A stretch of DNA of 64,000 nucleotides. It comes from Bacillus sp. Y1. GTDB taxonomy: Bacteria; Bacillota; Bacilli; Bacillales; Cytobacillaceae. The position numbers were made by a program, and so were the translations under genes. Positions 26,922-36,088 of the stretch are shown in pieces; position 1 is the stretch's first letter; every line of letters starts with the position of its first letter. Location of the stretch: the NCBI RefSeq assembly GCF_003586445.1, contig NZ_CP030028.1, positions 1,688,501 to 1,752,500 of the forward strand. The letters are read 5' to 3'. Under the pieces are notes generated by a model. The model worked only from the letters and a program-made list of their open reading frames with translations. It was not told the DNA's origin and made no database searches.

Positions 26922-27960
26922 TCGTGTGAAAAATATTATTGTTCCTATCATGGCTGTCATATTAGGGATGTTAGTAGGAACCATTATTATGATTGTGACA
27001 GGTTACGATGCAGTAGCTGCCTTTACAGCCCTTTGGAACGGTGCATTTGGTGAGATTTATTATACTGGAGAAGTAATTCGACAGGTCACTCCTCTTATTT
27101 TAGCCGGGTTATCCGTCGCATTTGCCTTCCGTACAGGTCTTTTCAATATTGGAGTTGAAGGACAGTTAATTGTAGGCTGGTTGGCGGCTGTTTGGGTTGG
27201 GGTAGCGTTTGATCTTCCTGCTGTTATTCATACACTCGTTGCAGTGATTGCAGCAGGAGTTGCAGGTGCACTATGGGCATTTATTCCAGGCCTTTTAAAA
27301 GCAAAATTTCGTGTACACGAAGTAATCGTAACGATCATGTTAAATTATACGGCACTTCATGTTACAAACTATATTATCCGTACGGTTCTATCTGAAAAAA
27401 GCGATCGTACGGAAATGATTAAGGAAACAGCAACTTTACGATCTTCTTTCTTAGAAGGATTAACCGATTATTCACGTTTGCATTGGGGAATTGTAATTGC
27501 ATTAATAGGTGTATTTATTATGTGGTTCCTACTTGAAAAGACAACTCGTGGATACGAATTACGTTCAGTTGGATTCAACCAGCATGCTTCTCACTACGCT
27601 GGTATGAATGTTGATAAAAATATTATTCTTTCTATGGTTATCTCAGGTGCTTTTGCTGGACTAGCAGGAGCTATGGAAGGTCTAGGAACATTTGGTTATG
27701 CATCTATTAAAGGTGGTTTCACTGGAGTTGGATTTGATGGAATTGCCGTTGCTCTTCTTGGTGGAAATGGACCTATCGGTGTCATTCTAGCAGCATTACT
27801 TTTCGGAGCATTAAAAGTTGGGGCTTTAAATATGCCACTTGAGGCGGGAGTTCCAAATGAGCTTGTTGATATTATTATTGCTTTAATTGTCTTCTTTGTT
27901 GCAGCAAGTTATATGATTCGTCTGTTTATTGATCGTATTAGTAAAAAGGGGGTGAAGTAA
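26914..27960 (+). CDS. nupP: Nucleoside ABC transporter permease (NupP-like)
   Basis: A polytopic inner-membrane permease of about 348 residues (BPD_transp_2 family), with roughly ten hydrophobic segments and the conserved FRTGLFNIGVEGQLIVG loop. It pairs with NupQ to form the transport channel. Translation most likely begins at ATG 26914, overlapping the end of nupO; a GTG at 26902 in the same frame cannot be excluded. The stop abuts the nupQ GTG. Confidence 0.9.
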   Translation: MSNRVKNIIVPIMAVILGMLVGTIIMIVTGYDAVAAFTALWNGAFGEIYYTGEVIRQVTPLILAGLSVAFAFRTGLFNIGVEGQLIVGWLAAVWVGVAFDLPAVIHTLVAVIAAGVAGALWAFIPGLLKAKFRVHEVIVTIMLNYTALHVTNYIIRTVLSEKSDRTEMIKETATLRSSFLEGLTDYSRLHWGIVIALIGVFIMWFLLEKTTRGYELRSVGFNQHASHYAGMNVDKNIILSMVISGAFAGLAGAMEGLGTFGYASIKGGFTGVGFDGIAVALLGGNGPIGVILAALLFGALKVGALNMPLEAGVPNELVDIIIALIVFFVAASYMIRLFIDRISKKGVK

Positions 27961-28920
27961 GTGGGATTAATGGATATTTTATATATCGTAATACCTTCTA
28001 CATTACTTTGGGCAGCACCACTTATTTTCACTGCGTTAGGCGGTAACTTTTCAGAGCGTTCAGGTATCGTTAACATTGGGCTTGAAGGTTTAATGGTAAT
28101 TGGTGCATTTACCGCTATCGTATTTAATCTTGCCTTTGACCAGACACTTGGTAACTTAACTCCTTGGATTGCGTTATTAGCGGCAATGGTTGTTGGTGGC
28201 TTGTTATCGGTTTTACATGCTGTTGCATCGATTACATTCCGAGCTGACCAGACCGTTTCTGGGGTGGCAATCAACCTATTGGCAGTTGGTGCAGCACTTT
28301 TCCTTGTTAAGCTTTTTTACGGAAAAGGTCAAACCGACATCATTCAAAAGGGCTTTAGTAAAATAGATATTCCTGTCTTAAGTGATATCCCTGTTTTAGG
28401 AAAACTATTCTTTTCCAATACGTACTACACCTCTTTTGTGGCAATCGTTGTTGCGTTTATCGCATGGTTTGTCATGTTTAAAACACCGTTCGGTCTTCGC
28501 CTTCGCGCTGTAGGTGAGCATCCAATGGCAGCAGATACGATGGGGATTAACGTGACAAAAATGAGATATATTGGTGTTATCATCTCCGGAGCACTAGGAG
28601 GGATTGGTGGAGGAGTATATGCTCAGTCCATTTCATCTGACTTCAGTCACGCGACGATCTCCGGACAAGGGTTTATGGCGCTTGCGGCATTAATTTTTGG
28701 TAAATGGCATCCGCTTGGAGCAATGGGCGCAGCGTTATTCTTCGGATTCGCACAAAGCTTAAGTATCATTGGCTCAAGCTTGCCATTATTAGAAAATATC
28801 CCGAGTGTATACTTGTTAATTGCACCATACATCTTAACAATCCTAGCATTAACAGGATTTATCGGAAGAGCAGAAGGACCAAAAGCACTCGGAACACCAT
28901 ATATTAAAGGAAATAGATAA
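27961..28920 (+). CDS. nupQ: Nucleoside ABC transporter permease (NupQ-like)
   Basis: The second permease subunit, 319 residues, of the same family as NupP. It has the ERSGIVNIGLEGLMVIGAF signature loop and about eight to ten membrane segments. The GTG start follows immediately after the nupP stop, with GGGGGTG upstream. It completes the nupNOPQ importer and is followed by a terminator. Confidence 0.9.
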   Translation: MGLMDILYIVIPSTLLWAAPLIFTALGGNFSERSGIVNIGLEGLMVIGAFTAIVFNLAFDQTLGNLTPWIALLAAMVVGGLLSVLHAVASITFRADQTVSGVAINLLAVGAALFLVKLFYGKGQTDIIQKGFSKIDIPVLSDIPVLGKLFFSNTYYTSFVAIVVAFIAWFVMFKTPFGLRLRAVGEHPMAADTMGINVTKMRYIGVIISGALGGIGGGVYAQSISSDFSHATISGQGFMALAALIFGKWHPLGAMGAALFFGFAQSLSIIGSSLPLLENIPSVYLLIAPYILTILALTGFIGRAEGPKALGTPYIKGNR

Positions 28921-28948
28921 ATCTCCGTTCTTACGGAGATTTTTTTTG
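28919..28948 (+). terminator. Intrinsic terminator after nupQ
   Basis: ATCTCCGT (28921-28928), loop TCTT, ACGGAGAT (28933-28940), then eight T. Confidence 0.9.
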
Positions 28949-29002
28949 TTTTCGCTATTCTACTAACTTTTGTTAAATTTTCGAACATTTGTATAATTTT
29001 AA

Positions 29003-29030
29003 TGTTCAGTCTACAAGAATATGGTAAAAT
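29003..29030 (+). promoter_or_regulatory. Candidate promoter of the diguanylate cyclase gene
   Basis: TGTTCA (29003-29008), 16 bases, TAAAAT (29025-29030). A TGG immediately before the -10 adds extended -10 character. Fit is moderate. Confidence 0.4.
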
Positions 29031-29063
29031 AGGGGTAATCCATTCGATAGAAGAGGTTTGAAT

Positions 29064-30149
29064 ATGAGGTTGTCATTATACTTAGACGATTATGAGACGG
29101 AAAAGATTTTTTCTTACTTACGTTGGATTTTTTTAGTTGTAGCTGTAGTATTATTTTATTCGCCATTTTTTTCAGAACTACTAGAGCTCGAACATCGAAC
29201 ATTCCCTATATTGCTTACCATTTCGATTACATACATGTTTTGTACTCAAGTTGCATTTTTAAAACTTGAACCTCAAAATCCATATTTTCATTTATTAACA
29301 AAAGCAGGTATTATCTTTGACTACATTGCTGTGATTTGGCTCCTCGCCTTGTCTGGTGGAGTAACGAGCCCGTTATTTTCTATATTTTATTTGATCATCA
29401 TGCACGCGACCATCTATTGGCACACAAAAGGGGCATTTATTTCATCAGCTAGTGCTACCATAGGGTATACGATTATTTTGTTAACGGAACAAGATATAAC
29501 GCCGCTTATTCTGACCGTTTTTGCTCTTAATGTCGCATTTATTTGGATAGTTGGTTTATTTGGCTCAATGCTAGTTTTACGTGAAAGAAAACACTTTAAA
29601 CAAAAGGAAATTTATTATGAGCTAATGATTACCGATTACTTAACGGGTTTATATAATCACCGTAGTTTTCAGGAAGAAATGAAAAACCAGAAAAAAGAGA
29701 AGGAACCGTTTATATTATTGATGTCAGATATTGATCATTTTAAAAGAATCAATGACCGTTATGGCCATATAGCTGGAGACGAAGTTCTAGCGGGAATTGG
29801 AAAACTTTTCAAAGAGTGTTCGAATCAAGCTGGTGGAGAGGCTTTCCGCTATGGTGGAGAGGAGTTTGCTATTATTCTACCAAATCTTAGTGATCATGAT
29901 ATGAATGAATTTTTTACAGATATCTATGGAAAGATGAATGCATTGACTTTTAATAGCTGTATGAGCAATATAACTATGAGCTTTGGTGTTGCATATTCTG
30001 AGCATCATCGTGAGGATGAAGATTTACTCGCAATTGCAGATTGCCTCTTGTATGAAGCCAAGAAAAAAGGGAAAAACCAAGCGGTATTTGATACGGGATT
30101 TGCCTACCGAAACACCTATCCCCCTCACCAAATTTCTTCACTGATTTAA
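29064..30149 (+). CDS. Membrane-bound diguanylate cyclase (GGDEF protein)
   Basis: A 361-residue sensor-type cyclase expected to make cyclic di-GMP. Residues 15-175 hold about five or six membrane helices forming an uncharacterised sensor module. The GGDEF domain follows, with DYLTGLYNHRSFQEEM, the metal and substrate segment DIDHFKRINDRYGHIAGDEVL, and an intact active site GGEEF near residue 263. The RxxD product-inhibition site normally five residues before GGEEF is absent. The ATG at 29064 follows AAGAGG. It is flanked by terminators, so it is monocistronic. It lies between the nup and ymfF blocks, a place where B. subtilis has no such gene. Confidence 0.88.
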   Translation: MRLSLYLDDYETEKIFSYLRWIFLVVAVVLFYSPFFSELLELEHRTFPILLTISITYMFCTQVAFLKLEPQNPYFHLLTKAGIIFDYIAVIWLLALSGGVTSPLFSIFYLIIMHATIYWHTKGAFISSASATIGYTIILLTEQDITPLILTVFALNVAFIWIVGLFGSMLVLRERKHFKQKEIYYELMITDYLTGLYNHRSFQEEMKNQKKEKEPFILLMSDIDHFKRINDRYGHIAGDEVLAGIGKLFKECSNQAGGEAFRYGGEEFAIILPNLSDHDMNEFFTDIYGKMNALTFNSCMSNITMSFGVAYSEHHREDEDLLAIADCLLYEAKKKGKNQAVFDTGFAYRNTYPPHQISSLI

Positions 30150-30173
30150 ACCTCCAAGTACTGGAGGTTTTTT
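30148..30173 (+). terminator. Intrinsic terminator after the diguanylate cyclase gene
   Basis: AAACCTCCA (30148-30156) pairs with TGGAGGTTT (30162-30170), then T to 30173. Confidence 0.88.
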
Positions 30174-30303
30174 GTATATTTTATCCTTCTATACCAAAAG
30201 TTGATAACGGTTTGTCCAAAAGGGTATAGTATATCTAAATACATTCCGTATCATAAGATGGGAAAGCTATTTACGAGCACATGATGTAAAGGAGGATGGA
30301 ATT

Positions 30304-31581
30304 ATGGCAGTGGTTTCCGAAACGATTAAAGAAATGAGCGGTATCAAGTTACATATGGTGAAAACAGATAAATTCAAGACAAATACCATTATTTTTAAAA
30401 TGAAGGCACCTTTACAAAAAGAGAACGTAACGAAACGTGCATTGCTACCAAATGTACTTCAAAGTAATTCGAAAAAATTCCCTACTACTGGACAGCTTCG
30501 TGGGTATTTGGATGAACTGTATGGAGCGACTTTTTATATTGATTTAGGAAAAAAAGGTGAATATCATACAATAAGTTTTGCGATGGAAGTAGCTAATGAG
30601 CGCTTCCTTTCTGATCCAACTCCACTCTTAAAAACGGCAATTGATTTTCTTGTAGAAGTTTTAACCAATCCAAATGTGGAAGACGGTGAATTTCATAAGG
30701 AAACGTTAGATAAGGAAAAGCGCAGCTTAAAGCAAAGAATTCAATCCATCTATGATGATAAAATGAAGTATTCTAACAATCGGTTAATTGAAGAAATGTG
30801 TAAGGAGGAACCGTACTCCCTGCATGTTCATGGAAAAGAATCTGAAGTCGATTCCATTAGTGGTAAAGATCTTTATGATTATTACAAAAAAGCATTAGCT
30901 GAAGATGAACTTAGTTTATATATTATCGGTGATATAGAAGAACAAGAAGTAGAACAAATGGTGAATGAAAAATTCACCTTCTCATCAAGAGCTTCCCAAG
31001 CTGTGGAGAAAAAACAGCCAGCTCAGGTGGAGGAAAAGGTCATTAAGGAAGAACAAGATGTTAAGCAAGGGAAATTAAATATTGGGTACCGAACAAATGT
31101 AACATACGGAGATCCAGATTACTTTGCCCTTCAAGTATTTAATGGTGTGTACGGTGGGTTTTCACATTCCAAATTATTTATTAATGTGCGTGAGAAAGCG
31201 AGTCTTGCTTACTATGCTGCGAGTCGGGTGGAAAGTCATAAAGGATTACTGATGGTAATGTCCGGAATTGATAATAGCAATTTTGAAAAAGCAGTTTCAA
31301 TCATTAAAGAACAAATGCAAGCTATGAAAAATGGAGACTTTTCAGATGACGATTTGATTCAAACGAAGGCAGTGATTAAAAATCAACTACTTGAAACGCT
31401 TGATACAGCACGTGGAATTGTTGAAATTCTTTATCATAATGTAGTTGCAGGACAACAAATTCAGCTAGACGAATGGTTACAGCGAATCGAGACTGTGACG
31501 AAGGAAGAGGTCGTAAAGGTTGCTAATAAAATCCAACTCGATACGATTTATTTCTTAACGGGAACGGGGGCGACGAAGTAA
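30304..31581 (+). CDS. ymfF: M16 peptidase-like protein YmfF (no zinc motif)
   Basis: A 425-residue M16-fold protein. The region where active members carry HxxEH instead reads LPNVLQSNSKKFPTTGQLRG, so zinc binding and catalysis are not expected. Its partner YmfH downstream has the motif. The C-terminal half keeps the NVREKASLAYYAASRVES block, the counterpart of the RxxxxY substrate-binding segment. By analogy with two-subunit M16 peptidases I infer a YmfF-YmfH heterodimer. AAGGAGG precedes the ATG, and the stop overlaps the ymfH start by one base (TAATG). Confidence 0.88.
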   Translation: MAVVSETIKEMSGIKLHMVKTDKFKTNTIIFKMKAPLQKENVTKRALLPNVLQSNSKKFPTTGQLRGYLDELYGATFYIDLGKKGEYHTISFAMEVANERFLSDPTPLLKTAIDFLVEVLTNPNVEDGEFHKETLDKEKRSLKQRIQSIYDDKMKYSNNRLIEEMCKEEPYSLHVHGKESEVDSISGKDLYDYYKKALAEDELSLYIIGDIEEQEVEQMVNEKFTFSSRASQAVEKKQPAQVEEKVIKEEQDVKQGKLNIGYRTNVTYGDPDYFALQVFNGVYGGFSHSKLFINVREKASLAYYAASRVESHKGLLMVMSGIDNSNFEKAVSIIKEQMQAMKNGDFSDDDLIQTKAVIKNQLLETLDTARGIVEILYHNVVAGQQIQLDEWLQRIETVTKEEVVKVANKIQLDTIYFLTGTGATK

Positions 31582-32870
31582 TGGAGAAGATCTCATTTGA
31601 TCAGCTTCAAGAGGAACTTTACCACGAGAAGCTAGATAATGGTTTAGAGGTATACATTCTTCCGAAAAAAGGGTTTAACAAAACCTATGCGACTTTTACA
31701 ACCAAATATGGATCCATTGATAACCACTTTGTACCTGCAGGGAAAACAGAACTTGTAAAGGTTCCGGATGGTATTGCCCACTTTTTAGAGCACAAGCTTT
31801 TTGAAAAAGAAGATGGGGATGTGTTCCAGCAATTTAGTCGTCAAGGGGCATCAGCGAATGCCTTTACATCTTTTACAAGAACAGCATATCTTTTTTCTAG
31901 TACGTCAGACGTAGAGAAAAATCTAGAAACATTAATCGATTTTGTCCAGTATCCTTATTTCTCTGAAAAAACTGTTGAAAAAGAAAAAGGCATTATTGGT
32001 CAAGAAATTGATATGTATGATGATAATCCGGACTGGCGTTTATATTTTGGTGCGATTCAAAACCTATTTGAAAATCACCCAGTGAAGATTGACATCGCAG
32101 GGACAAAAGAATCAATTGCTGATATCACAAAGGATATGTTGTATGAGTGCTATCATACCTTCTATCACCCAAGCAATATGCTGTTGTTTGTTATTGGTCC
32201 TGTTCAGGTCGAGGAAATCATGAAGCAGATTAAAGATAACCAGCTGAAGAAGACATTCCCTACACAAGTAGAAATTGAGCGTAAATTTGAAAGTGAAAAG
32301 GAAGATGTATCCGAAAAGAAATTAGTCCTGCCTATGAATGTGCATTCTTCTAAATGCTTAGTTAGTATTAAAGCTACTGACACGGAAAAACAAGGCGAGG
32401 AAATGCTTAAACAGGAACTAACAACAAATGTGTTGCTGGAATTATTGTTTGGTAGAAGTAGTGAAAATTATGATAAGCTGTACAGCAGTGGACTTATTGA
32501 TGAATCCTTCTCTTTTGATTATACGCAAGAGAAAGGATTTGGCTTTGCAATGATTGGCGGGGACACAAATAATCCTGATCAACTAGCTGATGAAATACAA
32601 AGAATGTTAGAAGAAGAAAAAAGCTCAAGTAAAATTACGGTAGAGAGCTTAGAGCGTACGAAGAAGAAAAAAATTGGTGCGTTTCTCCGTGCCGTTAATT
32701 CACCAGAGTATATCGCCAATCAATTTACACGATATGCATTTAACGATATGAATTTATTTGACGTTGTACCTGTATTAGAAGCGATTAAAATTGAGGATAT
32801 ACACCAAGTAGCTAACAACTTAATTTCTGAAAATCGAATGGCTATTTGCCAAGTAGTGCCAAAAAGCTAA
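31581..32870 (+). CDS. ymfH: M16 family zinc peptidase YmfH
   Basis: A 429-residue M16 peptidase with the zinc motif HFLEHKLFE near residue 73 and the distal Glu in KGIIGQEIDMYDD. It is the likely catalytic half of a pair with YmfF and is coupled to it by a one-base overlap. The physiological substrate of this conserved Bacillus pair is not established to my knowledge. Confidence 0.9.
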   Translation: MEKISFDQLQEELYHEKLDNGLEVYILPKKGFNKTYATFTTKYGSIDNHFVPAGKTELVKVPDGIAHFLEHKLFEKEDGDVFQQFSRQGASANAFTSFTRTAYLFSSTSDVEKNLETLIDFVQYPYFSEKTVEKEKGIIGQEIDMYDDNPDWRLYFGAIQNLFENHPVKIDIAGTKESIADITKDMLYECYHTFYHPSNMLLFVIGPVQVEEIMKQIKDNQLKKTFPTQVEIERKFESEKEDVSEKKLVLPMNVHSSKCLVSIKATDTEKQGEEMLKQELTTNVLLELLFGRSSENYDKLYSSGLIDESFSFDYTQEKGFGFAMIGGDTNNPDQLADEIQRMLEEEKSSSKITVESLERTKKKKIGAFLRAVNSPEYIANQFTRYAFNDMNLFDVVPVLEAIKIEDIHQVANNLISENRMAICQVVPKS

Positions 32871-32877
32871 TTAAAGT

Positions 32878-32903
32878 GAGGCGTCGTTTATCGGCGTCTT
32901 TTT
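32878..32903 (+). terminator. Intrinsic terminator after ymfH
   Basis: GAGGCGTCG (32878-32886) pairs with CGGCGTCTT (32892-32900), with some G-U pairs, then T to 32903. Confidence 0.7.
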
Positions 32904-32923
32904 GTTGAAGTGAGGAGAAGCTA

Positions 32924-33646
32924 GTGAAAAAATATGCGTTAATTACTGGAGCAAGCGGGGGGATCGGCTCCGCCATAGCAAAGAGGCTTGCAAAGGATGG
33001 GCTATCTTTATACTTACATTACCATAAGAATATAGAAGGAATGGAACGTTTGCTCCGTGAACTTTCTGTTTTTGAGAATGAATACATTCCAATACAAGCG
33101 GATTTGACTAAAAAAAATGGGATTGAAAAGCTTTGCGAAAATATTTTTGCTTTAAATGCTATCATACATAATTGTGGTCAAAGTCATTATGGGTTATTGG
33201 TTGACTTGAAGGATGACGACCTTGAGCAAATCATGAAGCTTCAAGTTACTGCACCGATTTTATTGACGAAGCGTTTGCTTCCGAAGCTGATGGCTCACCG
33301 CGATGGTCAAATTGTGGTTATTTCCTCGATCTGGGGGCAGACGGGTGCTGCCTGTGAAGTAGCATATTCTGCTGCAAAAGGTGCCCAAATCGCGTTTGTA
33401 AAAGCGTTAAGTAAAGAAGTTGCATTAAGTGGGATTACAGTTAACGCGGTCGCACCTGGTGCTATTCAAACTCCGATGTTAGAAAATTTTACTGATGACG
33501 ACTTACAGATGCTTAAGGGTGAAATTCCAATTGGAAGACTAGGTTCTGGTGAGGATGTGGCTGATTCAGTTTCCTTTCTTCTCTCTTCTGGTTCTAGGTA
33601 TATCACAGGCCATACACTTTCGGTTAATGGTGGTTGGTATACATAA
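32924..33646 (+). CDS. ymfI: SDR family oxidoreductase YmfI (EF-P 5-aminopentanone reductase)
   Basis: A 240-residue short-chain dehydrogenase. The cofactor motif TGASGGIG is near residue 8 and the catalytic Ser and YxxxK are in VVISSIWGQTG and YSAAK. The C-terminal GHTLSVNGGW is typical of SDRs. In B. subtilis YmfI reduces the 5-aminopentanone group on Lys32 of elongation factor P to 5-aminopentanol; I assign the same role from family and location between ymfH and ymfJ. Start GTG 32924 after GAGGAG. Confidence 0.85.
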   Translation: MKKYALITGASGGIGSAIAKRLAKDGLSLYLHYHKNIEGMERLLRELSVFENEYIPIQADLTKKNGIEKLCENIFALNAIIHNCGQSHYGLLVDLKDDDLEQIMKLQVTAPILLTKRLLPKLMAHRDGQIVVISSIWGQTGAACEVAYSAAKGAQIAFVKALSKEVALSGITVNAVAPGAIQTPMLENFTDDDLQMLKGEIPIGRLGSGEDVADSVSFLLSSGSRYITGHTLSVNGGWYT

Positions 33647-33733
33647 TTCACGAAACGTTCACGTTATCTAAATGAATAATTCCCTCCTTTTCAAAGCAAA
33701 ATAAGTTCGTAGTAAAAAAAAGGAGGTTATACA

Positions 33734-33991
33734 ATGTCTGTACTTGATAATTGGGAGCAGTGGAAAGACTTTTTAGGTGATCGCCTGCATCATGCTCAGA
33801 ATGAGGGGATGAACAAGCAAGTAATTGGTGATCTTGCTTTCCAAATCGGAGACTATTTAGCCAAACAAATAGATCCGAAAAACGAACAAGAGCGCATTTT
33901 ATCTGACCTTTGGTCTGTTGCTACACCTGAAGAACAGCATGCCATTGCTAACATGATGGTGAAACTCGTTCAAAATGACGGATCACGCTAA
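33734..33991 (+). CDS. ymfJ: DUF3243 family protein YmfJ
   Basis: An 85-residue mainly helical acidic protein, identical in length to B. subtilis YmfJ. It begins MSVLDNWEQWKDFLGDRLHH. No catalytic motif is visible and the function is unknown. A strong AAAGGAGG precedes the ATG and a terminator follows, which suggests a separate short transcript. Confidence 0.8.
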   Translation: MSVLDNWEQWKDFLGDRLHHAQNEGMNKQVIGDLAFQIGDYLAKQIDPKNEQERILSDLWSVATPEEQHAIANMMVKLVQNDGSR

Positions 33992-34013
33992 AGACTGCTT
34001 AAATAGGTAAATC

Positions 34014-34045
34014 AAAAAGAGAGGCAAACATCCTCTCTTTTTTTT
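34014..34045 (+). terminator. Intrinsic terminator after ymfJ
   Basis: AAAAAGAGAGG (34014-34024) pairs with CCTCTCTTTTT (34032-34042), with T to 34045. Confidence 0.9.
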
Positions 34046-34182
34046 CATATCATACAAATATTTCTCCAAATTACGACTTGTTCTTGTTTTTCCTTTCATC
34101 TTAATAGAAAATCATATATGATAGAAGATGATTAATTTGCACCAATAATGGTCAAATATGGCGCTTCCCTTGGAGGTATTCT

Positions 34183-34980
34183 ATGGAAAAGATGAACAAA
34201 ACAGAATGGTACTTGGAGTATGAAATTCAGAAAAATCGCCCTGGTTTGCTAGGGGATATTTCTTCTTTATTAGGGATGCTCTCCATTAATATCGTAACCA
34301 TTAATGGGGTGGATGAAGGAAGACGCGGTTTGCTCATTCTAGCACAGGATTATGAACAAATTGAGCGACTTGAATCTATTTTGAAAACAATGGATACGAT
34401 TAAGATAATCAAGCTAAGAGAACCAAAGCTAAGAGACCGATTAGCTGTGAGGCACGGTAGATACATACAGAGAGATGCTGATGACAAAAAGACCTTTCGA
34501 TTTGTACGCGATGAACTGGGGCTATTAGTAGATTTTATGGCAGAGTTATTTAAGCAGGAAGGTCATAAACTCATTGGAATCCGTGGAATGCCGCGTGTTG
34601 GAAAAACTGAGTCTATTGTTGCTTCAAGCGTATGTGCGAACAAAAGATGGCTGTTTGTTTCCTCTACGCTCTTAAAGCAAACCATTCGTAATCAACTCAT
34701 TGAGGACGAATATAACGAGAACAATCTATTCATTATTGACGGCATCGTTTCTACAAGAAGAGCAAACGAACGACATTGGCAATTAGTTCGAGAAATTATG
34801 AGACTACCTGCTGTGAAAGTTGTTGAGCATCCGGATGTATTTGTCCAAAATACAGAGTACACACTCGATGATTTTGATTATATTATCGAGCTTAGAAACG
34901 ATCCAGAAGAGGAAATTAAGTATGATATTGTAAGAAATACGATGTTTTCAGATTCTGATTTTGGGGGATTTGATTTCTAA
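34183..34980 (+). CDS. ymfK: DUF3388 protein YmfK with ACT-like and P-loop parts
   Basis: A 265-residue conserved protein of unknown function. Residues about 8-85 look like an ACT small-molecule domain (LEYEIQKNRPGLLGDISSLL, then VTINGVDEGRRGLL). From about residue 135 there is a clear P-loop, GIRGMPRVGKTES, followed by RWLFVSSTLLK and a Walker B-like NLFIIDGIV. The combination suggests an ATP- or GTP-binding protein controlled by a ligand, which is inference. The TGGAGG before ATG 34183 supports the start. It is slightly longer than B. subtilis YmfK and lies before rodZ as there. Confidence 0.82.
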   Translation: MEKMNKTEWYLEYEIQKNRPGLLGDISSLLGMLSINIVTINGVDEGRRGLLILAQDYEQIERLESILKTMDTIKIIKLREPKLRDRLAVRHGRYIQRDADDKKTFRFVRDELGLLVDFMAELFKQEGHKLIGIRGMPRVGKTESIVASSVCANKRWLFVSSTLLKQTIRNQLIEDEYNENNLFIIDGIVSTRRANERHWQLVREIMRLPAVKVVEHPDVFVQNTEYTLDDFDYIIELRNDPEEEIKYDIVRNTMFSDSDFGGFDF

Positions 34981-35052
34981 AAGAGCCGTTTTCGTTTATA
35001 CATAAAAATAACTTACGAAAACGCCTTTAATAGCATTGGAAGGTGTTAGAAG

Positions 35053-35970
35053 TTGACAGAACTAAGTAACAAACTAAAAGAAGCTCGGCTTTCACTCGGC
35101 TTGAGCTTGGATGATTTACAAACAACAACCAAAATTCAAAAACGGTATTTGCAAGCATTAGAAGAGGGAAACTATAGTATTATTCCTGGTCCGTTTTATG
35201 TACGTGCTTTTATTAAGCAATATGCAGAAGCTGTTCAGCTCGATCCAGAAGAGCTATTTGCTGAGTATAAGTCTGATATCCCATCTACGCATGGCGATGA
35301 CTTTCCAGATAAGCTTTCAAGGGTGCAAACTAGGAAGGATGTTGCACCAAGTAATTCGAAGTTATTTGCGATTCTACCAAGGCTCTTGATTGGTGTTTTT
35401 GTTATCGGTGCAGTGGCTCTAGCCTACTTTTTAGTAGTTAATATTAAAGAAAATGGTGAATCGGCAGAGGAACCAGCAACGTCTGATAGCGAACAAATTC
35501 AGTATAAAGACAATTTATCTGAGAAGGAAGCAGATAAGGAAAAAGAAACGGAAGCTTCTGAAGATGAAGACAATCAAACATCTGGTGCTAATGGTGTAAC
35601 TGAGGAAGAAACGACTGAAGAAGCTACTCCAACACAAGAAGTTACGGTTGCTGAATCTAAAGGGAAAGAAACAGTATATGAAGTAAAGAATGCAGAAAAA
35701 TTTGAAGTGAAGCTGGTGTCTACCGGTGAAACCTGGGTGAATATGCTAAATGGAAAAGGGCATTCTTTTTGGCAAGGGATTTTAAAGACAGGTGCTGAGG
35801 ATAATAAAGTAGTTGATTATTCAAAAGAGCAAGAAGCTGTTCTAGTGATTGGGAATTCTACAGCCACTGAAATATATGTGAATGATCAAAAGCTCGAGTA
35901 TGCTACACCTCCGGATGACCAAGTTAGACAGGATATCACAATTCGTTATGTACCAACAGTGAATGAATAG
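35053..35970 (+). CDS. rodZ: Cell-shape protein RodZ (YmfM)
   Basis: A bitopic membrane protein that links MreB filaments to the elongation machinery. An N-terminal Cro/CI-type helix-turn-helix (LKEARLSLGLSLDDLQTTTKIQKR) binds MreB in homologues. One membrane helix lies at about residues 105-128. An acidic Glu/Thr-rich linker follows, then a C-terminal beta-rich DUF4115 domain from about 215. It is 305 residues, near the usual 290-300. The TTG start at 35053 has GGAAGGTG upstream. The mreB paralogue mreBH lies 20 kb away. Confidence 0.88.
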   Translation: MTELSNKLKEARLSLGLSLDDLQTTTKIQKRYLQALEEGNYSIIPGPFYVRAFIKQYAEAVQLDPEELFAEYKSDIPSTHGDDFPDKLSRVQTRKDVAPSNSKLFAILPRLLIGVFVIGAVALAYFLVVNIKENGESAEEPATSDSEQIQYKDNLSEKEADKEKETEASEDEDNQTSGANGVTEEETTEEATPTQEVTVAESKGKETVYEVKNAEKFEVKLVSTGETWVNMLNGKGHSFWQGILKTGAEDNKVVDYSKEQEAVLVIGNSTATEIYVNDQKLEYATPPDDQVRQDITIRYVPTVNE

Positions 35971-35993
35971 TCATCGTATGGTGACTATTTTTT
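35967..35993 (+). terminator. Intrinsic terminator after rodZ
   Basis: ATAGTCA (35967-35973) pairs with TGACTAT (35982-35988), then T to 35993. The stem overlaps the rodZ stop codon. Confidence 0.75.
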
Positions 35994-36088
35994 CGCTTTC
36001 TTTTCCATTTTGTTGTATGCTTGTTTTATTGAAAGAAGAAAGTAATAATAAGGAATTTGCTTTATAGGTTAAAATGGAGGTCTTTAAA

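Noticed and set aside
28982..28995. LexA box (CGAACATTTGTATA) upstream of the diguanylate cyclase gene
   Set aside because: It has about three mismatches to the Bacillus SOS box, mostly in the second half-site, so SOS control cannot be supported.
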